A stretch of DNA of 64,000 nucleotides, from assembly GCF_037975245.1 (NCBI RefSeq), contig NC_092564.1, positions 27,510,984 through 27,574,983 of the forward strand, given 5' to 3'. The stretch is from Apostichopus japonicus (taxonomy: Eukaryota; Echinodermata; Holothuroidea; Aspidochirotida; Stichopodidae). How positions within the stretch are numbered: the stretch's first letter is position 1; each line of letters opens with the position of its first letter. The notes under the pieces are model-generated. The model was not told the DNA's origin. It saw nothing but the letters and a program-made list of their open reading frames with translations, and did not search any database. Shown here in pieces: positions 39,078-64,000 of this stretch. The position numbers were made by a program, and so were the translations under genes.

Positions 39078-41805
39078 TCACCCGAAGATGCATATTTTTT
39101 GGGGGATATTTGCGGAGCCATCAGCATCAGCCACCGATCCCTTTAACAGGGCTGCTGAGAGGTCGTCGGCGAATCCTACAGGTATCGCACCACAAGTAAT
39201 TGCTCCCAATGACTTACAAACTAAACTCGTCACTTTCCAAGGACTATAGAGATAGACGTTTTCTAATGACAAGTCCTACCCAGTATATGATAGCTAATGG
39301 CTTGGGCTATCATAAAACGTTCAACTTTTGCCACCATGAACGTTTAGATTTTGAGCTAGAAGAGCTCAAAGTGTATCATAGTTCTCCCCCATCCAATCTG
39401 CCAGCTGTTGCTGCGGAATCTTTTGTTTCACCAACAATTTTCTAAAATACCTTAAATCACCTTCAATCCTCCAGATTGTAGACCATCAGTAGTTTATTTC
39501 AGCCTCTTCAACATCCAAGCATCTAAAAAAAATGTTGACGACTCAGAAAATGCCCAAACAAGTAAATACAGTAGGACACTTAAAAGTGCTTTTTTTTCCG
39601 ACGAACGTCTCAGGCGGACGTGCACTACTCTAATTGTGGTGCGATACCTATATAGGTGGCGTTTTTTTTAAAGTGTATAAACAGGATAATAATATAAAAA
39701 CTTACCCTTAGTAGCGATTGCATCCGCCCAAACTTTGTCCAGCATTACATAAGCATTTTCTCTCGACAGGAACGATGTAAAGAAATACTAAAAATAAAAT
39801 AAAAACATGGACACTATCTTAGTATGTGCAGGGCATGCATGGTAGAATCACCGAAGGTATTGTGTAAACTTTCAAATAGGCCTATCCTGCGAAATTCCTT
39901 ACCAGCTGCATTTCAGACACGTCACTACACTGCATTGCCGTCGGAATATGCTCTGAAAAATCATCGACCTGATCAGCATAAAACTTTAATATCATATTTA
40001 AGTGTAGTTGATTTCAGTTACATAGTAACATATGTTGTTTGAACATATATCTATTCTGTCCTCGGCGTTATACGTTATATTTCTATGGTGCAAATAAACT
40101 GTGCAAAGCCAAAGCAAAACATGGCAAATATACAAGAAAGTATATCTTTACAAAAAACGTTACAAACTTGCCTGCTTAATTTGGGTACCTACCAAAGTAA
40201 ACTGCTTCTGGTTACTACACAACTCAAACAGGTATACGTTTCTATATTTGAAGCGGAATTTTCTCAGTTGAGTTTCCCTCCTGTATCTGTCGGTTATGCT
40301 CATAATTGTATGATATTGTTATTGACCGTATAGGGAGGTTTTTTTTTTTTAAATTGCGGTAAATAACACTATATATGTTTATCCCCTTGATGACATGTCT
40401 TTGCATTGTGGGAAATATATATACCTATTGCTTTTACAAACAAAGAAGATCGTTAATAACGTGTACCTTCTCCCCATCTTCGGTGACGACTTCAATGGAA
40501 TTTGGTATTAGTCCAACGCTGTACTGTCTTGTTATTTTTGTAACATTTGACAACGAGATAGCCTCCTATAATGAAAAGAGAACCAGGGGCGCATCTAGGA
40601 CTTTTATAAGGAGAATATGTGACAGTGGAGTCGTTAAAGTCGCAATGGAGTGGGGGGGGGGGTTACTCATATGTCTAATGTAACTATGTCCGCCCGTCTT
40701 GGTGTCTCTTAATGTCTTCTACTTTCGCTTCAGTTACTGTCTGAAGCAGATCTTACTATGATATCATGTCAGGTCCTCTTACAACTTGAACACCAACCAT
40801 TTTGCAACAGAAAAACAGTTTGCTACCAGTATTTTCCCTCTCTAATAAGATTGTCTGTTACATCAGAGGGAAACGATATACATTCATCATAAAAAATCTT
40901 GTGAATTGTATAAACAAATATGATGGTATTTTATGGAAGTTTCATGTATTAAACATTTGAACAGCTAAGACAATTTCTAATAACTGTTACGGTAAGTTAT
41001 AAATGTTCACATATCTTCATTATTTTAAAGACAGAATTCGCAAATGTACTTCAAACCAAAGAAACTTTCTATTATTATTAAACAGACGGGTTATTTTTTT
41101 ATATTCAACTTTGACTTTTCTTTCGGAAAATTGATAAAACAGGACTCACCTCAGTCTTAAAACCAACTATATTTGACAAGAAATAGATCGTTTTATTCGT
41201 TATGTACATACTCCCGTAAATGTGGATTTGCCTCAAGAGAGCACAGGAATATTCTGAAAGTAAGAATGTATAAAGCTTCAAACCAGTCATTATTTGTTAT
41301 TTGCAATGCGTATATAGGACAAACTTGAACGAACTATGGAAGAACTTCGAGTCTCCACCACGGGATTCGAACCAGGCCCTCCCTCTCTATATATGCAGCT
41401 GTCGCACTTACTATAACTCCATAGGTAATGGGTAAAGGAAGGTCTGAATTGTTGCATACACGTCACTCCTTTGGTCAGACAAATATAAACGTTATTAAAC
41501 CCTGTGATATCATTTTAACAGATATGGTTTAAATGTGGACTATACTATAATATCTGTTTTTATGTGGCGCTCGTCATCAGTGATACGTTTAGGATGCGCT
41601 AGATTTTCCGATTTGAAATGGCCAGTCTATATCACCATTATATTTGGTTCACGTTATGTCAAGCAGGATGGATTCACCAAGTTATAACATTTAGAAAAGT
41701 TAATAAAAACTTTACATTGAGAAATAACGTCACACTTACCCTGCATCATTTTCTCATCATCTTGTACACTATCGAAAATGCCTTTCAAATAATCCAGTTT
41801 TTGTT
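39078..41805 (-). CDS. GRAM-domain protein (GRAMD1/2-like), 5' end not found
   Basis: Minus-strand exons are 41740-41805, 41150-41253, 40467-40565, 39706-39787 and probably 39078-39175. All join in phase with clean GT-AG sites. Together they spell a GRAM domain in order: QKLDYLKGIFDSVQDDEKMM, then EYSCALLRQIHIYGSMYITN, YFLSNIVGFKTE, ISLSNVTKITRQYSVGLIPN and SIEVVTEDGEK. The domain ends YFFTSFLSRENAYVMLDKVW. YSCAL, the IPNSIEV block and FFTSFxxR are hallmarks shared with GRAMD1/Aster and GRAMD2 proteins, which bind lipids at membrane contact sites. The last exon (GFADDLSAALLKGSVADA, stop TGA 39080-39078) is phase-compatible but has a weaker acceptor and no known domain. If it is right, the protein ends soon after GRAM and lacks the ASTER domain and membrane anchor. 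Upstream exons must exist beyond 41.8 kb. Confidence 0.8.
41335..41425 (-). repeat. tRNA-derived SINE-like fragment
   Basis: On the minus strand CCTGGTTCGAATCCCGTGG is a perfect B-box (GGTTCGAATCC) in a tRNA-like setting, preceded by a weak A-box-like segment. No full cloverleaf could be drawn. It lies in an intron of the GRAM gene. Confidence 0.45.
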
Positions 41806-41849
41806 CTGATGACTATAAAACAGAAAGATAATGCACAAAACAAATAACA

Positions 41850-44800
41850 TCGGTGAACATGCAGAAAATAAGAATATGGCTTAAATAACACTTTACAATA
41901 GCTTGAGCATAAACGGCCTTTAAACCCAATTTAAAAAAAAAACTTATGCCACCCTAAACGCAATTCATTGAGGCTGGTTCGATTGGGGGCCGGGAAAACA
42001 ATAGATAAATTATAATTATTTTCATTTGTGATATATAGTTTCCCCGGGCCCGGCCTGGTTCTCGACGCCACTGGTAAGACACTCCCATGCAAGTATTTGC
42101 ATAGATTAGTTCGAGTGGATTCCTACGCCATTGTGGAATATCCTCGTGGAGGTGTTACCCTATTACCAAACCCCCAGCCCATCCTCCCCTCGACGCCATT
42201 AACAGTTGTAGGGGGAAATTCTATACTGTTACACGGTCATTTCGACCATGCACTTGAAGGATTTGCTTACTCATGCGGGCGTCAGCATCTATCCAAAAGT
42301 TAGGCGATGTGTGTAGTTGTATACCTGTCCAGCGTCACCCCCCCCCCCCCATGTATTGGTACCTTACCGTAGCCTCTTATACAGTATAAACTGTATTTCT
42401 CAGGAACGTAGTGTTCTCCCATCAGCATAAACCACCGAAGCAAATATAAACAGATGCATGCACTAATATAGGAACACTTACAACGGTATTCCCCATTGTG
42501 TTTTTCCCCCTTCGGTGCGAGTATAAATATATACACAGCGGACAGTAACCATCAACCAACCAGGGCTCGTCCCTATCTGTATTCAAAATAAGTATGCGAT
42601 ATAAAATAAATGGTTAACAAATAGTGTAAGATATTACAAGGCATATTAGAATAAAGTATTTTAAATTACATTTTTTGTTACAATTTTTGCAATAAACTGT
42701 TTGTCTGTTTGTAGCATCATTTGGCAGTGAAGAGAAAATAAATTTCTGTGAAGAATCGTTGAAAAACATCAACATATATGTAATGCGGGTGACGATTTTT
42801 TATTTTACCAGCCATATTAATATTTTTTTCTATATACTGCTTCATATATAGTATACTTGCTACACTAATATTCTCCGCTAATCTATACTAATATGGCTAT
42901 TGCACGTGATGATTACATCATTTAGTTGAGTGTCGATAACTATTTACCGCTGCACCCAAAGCATGGGTCTAGCCCCTTTTTTCACTGTGTGCACAATACG
43001 GATACGCGATCATCAAATGTGAGATATAGCCTTCCCCTTAAAGTTGCAGATGATACTGCCATGATTGTTTTTTTGGCAACGAGAGACCAAGTAAATCATT
43101 TCGTCATCTTACGAAGAATTTCTTGACGAAGACGAAAGAGATCTCAAAGAATAAGTTGAAAGGTAACTTTGTACCCAATTTAGGTAATAATTAAAGACAG
43201 TATCGTGGAACGTGTTTCATGCTATAAATATATTGCCCTATCAATTGGTGTAGGCTTTGATGATCAACTTGGTCCGTGCACGACCGCATTACTTGTTGAG
43301 TTACAAAGATCAATCCGAGATTGCCTTACCTTCGAAAGGTTAATAATAAGTTTAATGTTGAGACACTGTTACAAAATCCCGTAAATTAAAAGTGACATTT
43401 AGACGTAATATTACTGGGGCATGCCGTTTGCACAATATAACATTGTTGTGTGGCTAAAATATCAGTAAAACATTATTTAGCATATGCATTCATCGTTGTA
43501 TAACGTTCATGTCCCGTTCTGCATACAATAGGACGTTATGGGCGTTAAAGTACCGAATATATAATACCGTTAAATTAACAAATTCACCGTTGATCGTAGA
43601 ATGACAGTTGAATGTACGTTAATTGGGTAACGTTGATTAGTGTGAATGTAAATATTAGTAAAAAATAGTAATAATGGTTGTGATGAAAACTCCCCAAATA
43701 GCTGCGGACATCTATATCTCTGTTTAGGAGATATCCTGGTTTACAAACTTATTTCATGGCCGGTTGCCATTTTGTAAATACGTGATGTGATGTGAGTTTC
43801 CGTCCATTTATATATATATATATATTATATATTTCAATGTGAATGTTAACCATTACCATCACTATAGGTCTTTCTGATAATTCAATATTTGAAAATTAGC
43901 ATTGGCAAAATCCATCTCTTATATATTGAAAATAAACATATAGTGAAAAAATCAAAGAAACCAATTAAAATTCAAACATTTGTGGCTATCTTATATCATA
44001 TTATGACTTGGTCAATTCTTCAACCATGTATGTGACGGAATATTAACACTGTTGTTATCTACCTACAAAAGTACGATGGAATGAGTATAGGTATCTCTAT
44101 CACATATAGATCCAGGGGAGTCCAGAGCCAACTTGGGCCTCGGGGTCAATGATATGTCACTTACCCCTCCCCGTCCGGGTTTTTGCCCTGTTCATATATC
44201 CCATATTTCCCGACCCCCTCCACATTTTCCCGGGCCCCCAAATTAACCCCCGGGTCTGCATAGGTCAATGATATGGTTAGGTTTGGTTATCCGTTAAATA
44301 TTCAACTGCTAATTTTTAATGTCATGAATGTTGTAACTGGAACAAAAAGAAATTGATGATAGAAGTCCTTCACATGATGCATGAATAGAAATTTAGCGAA
44401 ACATGCACAGTATAATACGCTAGTGTCCAACTACTGGGGATCATGGTAGAATGTTTAATAACGCATTATATCTGCTAAATTTACACGTAGCAATATCTAG
44501 ATATGAAATACAAGAAGAAACGTTCTGTTATAAGCATTTATGAAACGTAGAAATTAAAGCATGTTAGTATATATAGTTTTGATACTTACACTATATATAG
44601 AGAAATACACAGGAAAGGAGCACGTCCCGTAGTCACTTCGTGCAACATTAACGATTTGTTTGGTATTTACTGCAACAATTTCCAAGCCATGTGTATAATG
44701 TGCCAGCCCAGTTGTTTTGTCGTATGATAACTGATTGATATGTATACCAGCGAGTATATACATATCTATATAATCCTTGCACATGTTTACTTTTTCTGTA

Positions 44801-45100
44801 AGGGCAGTTTTAGTTAGACTAAAGTCAATTGACGATGTTAATGTTCAACACAAAAGTGATGATTGTTTATGGAACGTGAAGGGACATTCTAATGTCATTA
44901 TCACCATTGAGCTGAAAAAGTCTTACCTTTTTTTGGGCTTCAGTGATAAGATATATTTTATCCAACGAGGAAAATAATGTAAACAAGTTGTATAGTGATT
45001 ACATTCTAAATGAAGACATCAATGAGAATCAGGAAACGTTCCAAATGTATCCAATTGTTTTCAAGGACAAACCATAACAACAATATTACGATATTGTTAG
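41850..45100. other. Region between the GRAM exons and the MCM6 upstream array; no exon recognised
   Basis: Holds a GC-rich transposon-end fragment at 41973-42075 (GTTCTCGACGCCACTG), a C-run at 42338-42351, a (TA)n run at 43810-43835 and a small flanked insertion at 44157-44262. The first exons of the GRAM gene should lie here but were not found. Plus-strand frames such as 42028-42303 have no recognisable product. Confidence 0.45.
44144..44275. repeat. Short insertion between 13-bp direct repeats
   Basis: GGTCAATGATATG occurs at 44144-44156 and 44263-44275. The 106 bp between them is C-rich (CCCCGGGTCTGC, CCCGACCCCC), unlike the AT-rich surroundings. Confidence 0.55.
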
Positions 45101-45970
45101 TTTCTCGGTCGAAAATCCAGGTTTATCTAAATTACTATAAACATGGATTATAAATGCAAATCTGGAATTTTCTGTTGATATTTCAAAAATACTCGAAAAT
45201 GGTTGCAATAAACAGGGTTTCTCGAATGATAAACCTGGATTCTCGATTGACTTTCAAGATGCTTTGATAATGCAGGTTTTCAATTGATCAATCCAGTTTT
45301 ATTGCCGACAATCCAGAATCATCAATTGAAAACAATCTAGGTTTATCGTCGACAATTATCAGCCACAAACAGGGTTTATCAATCGACAGTCCGTGATTAT
45401 CAACAGAGAAGTCCAGGATTATGGATCTATAAACCTGGATTGCCACCGATATACTTGGATTTTCTGGTCGAAAATCCAGGTTAATCGAAACAACTTAGAT
45501 AACCTGGACTCTCAGTTGGAGAACATGGATTATCGATCGATGATCCAGGATTATCGCCGAAATCATTGATTGTCAATTGAGAATCCAGGTTTATCAAAAT
45601 TCAAAATTAGTTTGGTAAACCAAGTTTATCAGTCGATAATTCTGGATTTTCAACGTTTTTTTCGACAATCCAGGTTTTCGACCGATGATCTGGGTTTATC
45701 ACTGACTAGTCCAAGATTTTCGATTGATAATCCAGTTTTATCGGTCGATTATCCTGGGTTGTCACCGATTACCGGTAACCTGGATTTGATCATCCAGGTT
45801 TATCAAAATTACTTGATAAACCTGGATAATCAATTGAAAATGTTGATGTTCCAAGTTTTATTCGAGAATCCAGGTTTATCAGCGAAAATCCTGATTAATC
45901 GATCGATAAACTGGGTTTCTAGACTGTTTAACGTGGATTATCAACCAATAACCCGAGTTTATTGCTGTTT
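45100..45970. repeat. Degenerate array of CCAGG-cored motif in both orientations
   Basis: About 0.87 kb is built almost entirely from variants of AATCCAGGTTTATC and its reverse complement GATAAACCTGGATT, separated by ATCGAT/TCGATTGA-like spacers of about 10-15 bp. At least a dozen exact CCAGG/CCTGG cores occur among many decayed ones. A perfect 15-bp inverted repeat with a 6-nt loop lies at 45792-45806 and 45813-45827. A plus-strand frame (45570-45980) stays open and repeats ENPGLS/DYPGLS; it is a by-product of the repeat. Family unknown. Confidence 0.75.
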
Positions 45971-46074
45971 TTCGATTTAACGGGCATTTGGCGTGCCATA
46001 CATTTGGCTTGGGTGTTTCAACATAAAAACAGGGAGGAAGTACCACAGATTCAATATCCAAAACAAACCATGTG

Positions 46075-46140
46075 ATATGTGGCGCGAAAACTTGCATGTG
46101 TCTATCAAGTTTTTACGAGCCCGCGAAATATTGGCCATTG
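46075..46140 (+). promoter_or_regulatory. MCM6 promoter elements: E2F sites and inverted CCAAT box
   Basis: GGCGCGAAAA at 46081-46090 is a consensus E2F site (TTTTCGCGCC on the other strand), 145 bp before the start codon. A second E2F-like GCCCGCGAAAT lies at 46119-46129, directly joined to ATTGG (inverted CCAAT) at 46129-46133. E2F control of MCM genes at G1/S is well established in animals; that it applies here is inferred from the motifs. Confidence 0.65.
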
Positions 46141-46234
46141 TTCAATACGTTACCTGTTTAGATCGAAATTTCTGTACGTAAATCAACGTTGCTTGTGGAC
46201 CTAAATTGAGCCGTGTTTTCAACGAAAACATAAA

Positions 46235-62522
<16,288 letters not shown>

Positions 62523-63004
62523 GTAAGCTACTATGGTTACAAAACTAGGGTCTTAAATATTTAAATCTTAACTTAATTGTCTCTTTTCTGTCCATTCTCT
62601 GAACAGATTTTTCTTCTAATTGTCTTAGCAAAGGGATTTTCTGAAACTCCACTAAAAAATAAATATAAAAGACCCTGTTGTATTTAACACATGTAATTTG
62701 TGAAGACAGGTAATAAAAAAATATAATTAGGAATGAAGCAGCTCTCATTGTTAGGGTTTTCTGTTTCTTAAGTTTGTCGCTTTATTGGACACGGTTTTGT
62801 ACGTAATATTACCTAGCTATACCAAGATGGTTCATGTTACAGTTAGCATAGACTTGTACACAGAGGAGGGTGGGTCCTATTGTTTAATAACCACAGGAAT
62901 CCATGGTAGGAGTCGCATAGCTTTCAGCATGGCACCTCATCTATTTAGCAGCAAACCAATCACTTACAAACCAATCACTTTTGTCAACGTATTTATATAG
63001 CTTT

Positions 63005-64000
63005 TATATAAAAAGGATGGGGGTAGCTACCATGTTAGTTTATTTAGAATGCTTTATATAGCTCTATGTACAATGGATGGGGGAATCTACCATGTTAGTT
63101 TATTTAGTAATGCTTTTATAGCTCTATGTACAAGGAATGGGGGTAGCTACCATGTTAGTTTATTTAGAATGCTTTATATAACTCTATGTACAAAGGATGG
63201 GGGTAGCTACCATGTTAGTTTATTTAGAATGCTTTATATAACTCTATGTACAAAGGATGGGGGTAGCTACCATGTTAGTTTATTTAGTAATGCTTTATAT
63301 AACTCTATGTACAAAGGATGGGGTAGCTACCATGTTAGTTTATTTAGAATGCTTTATATAACTCTATGTACAAAGAATGGGGGTAGCTACCATGTTAGTT
63401 TATTTAGAATGCTTTATATAGCTCTATGTACAATGGATGTGGGTAGCTACCATGTTAGTTTATTTAGAATGCTTTATATAGCTCTATGTACAAAGGATGG
63501 GGGTAGCTACCATGTTAGTTTATTTAGAATGCTTTATAAAGCTCTTTGTACAATGGATGGGGGTAGCTACCATGTTAGTTTATTTAGTAATGCTTTATAT
63601 AGCTGTATGTACAAAGGATGGGGGTAGCTACCATGTTAGTTTATTTAGAATGCTTTATATAGCTCTATGTACAATGGATGGGGGTAGCTACCATGTTAGT
63701 TTATTTAGAATGCTTTATATAGCTCTATGTACAATGGATGGGGGTAGCTACCATGTTAGTTTATTTAGTAATGCTTTATATAACTCTATGTACAATGGAT
63801 GGGGGTAGCTACCATGTTAGTTAATTTAGAATGCTTTATATAGCTCTATGTACAAAGGATGGGGGTAGCTACCATGTTAGTTTATTTAGAATGCTTTATA
63901 TAGCTCTATGTACAATGGATGGGGGTAGCTACCATGTTAGTTAATTTAGAATGCTTTATATAGCTCTATGTACAATGGAATGGGGGTAGCTACCATGTTA
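63005..64000. repeat. 60-bp tandem satellite running off the right edge
   Basis: About 16-17 head-to-tail units of 60-61 bp, each with GGGGGTAGCTACCATGTTAG, then TTTATTTAGAATGCTTTATA and TAGCTCTATGTACAATGGAT. Copies differ at few positions; several carry AGTAATGC in place of AGAATGC and shift by 1 bp. It lies in the MCM6 intron after exon 13. Because 60 is a multiple of three, a 20-residue period (SYHVSLFRMLYIALCTMDGG) stays open for nearly 200 codons, but this has no sign of being a gene. Confidence 0.95.

Noticed and set aside
39200-39445. Plus-strand frames over 39043-39445
   Set aside because: The first overlaps the minus-strand last exon candidate of the GRAM gene; the second has no recognisable product or splice partner.
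40085-40333. Plus-strand frame starting MVQINCAKPKQNM with a possible donor (CAG|GTATAC)
   Set aside because: It lies inside a GRAM-gene intron on the opposite strand, has no partner exon and no recognised family; kept only as a remote possibility.
42028-42303. 91-codon plus-strand frame
   Set aside because: It overlaps a transposon-end fragment (GTTCTCGACGCCACTG) and matches no family.
45570-45980. A 136-codon frame rich in NPGLS repeats
   Set aside because: A by-product of the CCAGG-motif array; no start context, splice sites or known domain.
63049-63808. Open frames of 192 and 103 codons with a 20-residue period
   Set aside because: They are the 60-bp satellite read in a stop-free frame and switch frame at 1-bp unit variants.

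Overview
This window is animal nuclear DNA. It has split genes with GT-AG introns, about 60-62% A+T by eye, and many non-autonomous DNA transposons. The genes and the very frequent palindrome TAGGCCTA (near 6.1, 19.5, 23.5, 35.6-36.8, 37.7 and 46.4-46.9 kb) suggest a marine invertebrate deuterostome, perhaps an echinoderm. No species marker is visible, so that placement is a weak inference.

Left part (1-25 kb): a minus-strand gene at about 15.0 to below 2.0 kb encodes a signal peptide, SEA-like segments and an EGF-like domain, so it is probably a cell-surface protein; its 3' end lies off the left edge. A second minus-strand candidate at 17.7-18.6 kb has a basic segment followed by a membrane segment. 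The introns of the SEA/EGF gene are full of nested terminal-inverted-repeat elements. Two intact examples lie at 2840-4938 and 5638-6974, and another lies between the genes at 20404-20768. A 3' fragment of a non-LTR retrotransposon lies near 22.0-22.7 kb.

Middle part (25-42 kb): riboflavin kinase RFK (+, 4 exons, complete at 152 aa) faces mitochondrial ribosomal protein bL9m/MRPL9 (-, 7 exons, complete at 241 aa). Their poly(A) signals stand only 34 bp apart on opposite strands. A GRAM-domain gene (-, five exons seen, 5' end not found) follows at 39.1-41.8 kb.

Right part (45-64 kb): MCM6 (+) starts at 46235. Thirteen phase-consistent exons encode the first 581 residues, up to and just past the AAA+ core; the C-terminal exons lie beyond the window. 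The promoter has an E2F site, a second E2F-like site and an inverted CCAAT box. About 0.26 kb upstream of the start codon sits an unusual ~0.87 kb array of a degenerate CCAGG-cored motif in both orientations. MCM6 introns hold a MITE in a TA microsatellite, a 3.65 kb hAT-like element with an 8-bp target duplication and a hAT dimerisation-domain remnant, and a 60-bp tandem satellite that runs off the right edge.

The recognised genes are ordinary housekeeping genes: flavin cofactor synthesis, mitochondrial translation, replicative helicase and probably membrane lipid contact. No operon-like system is present. The least explained signals are the CCAGG array upstream of MCM6, the nested hAT-like repeat landscape, and the 60-bp satellite with an open 20-residue period.
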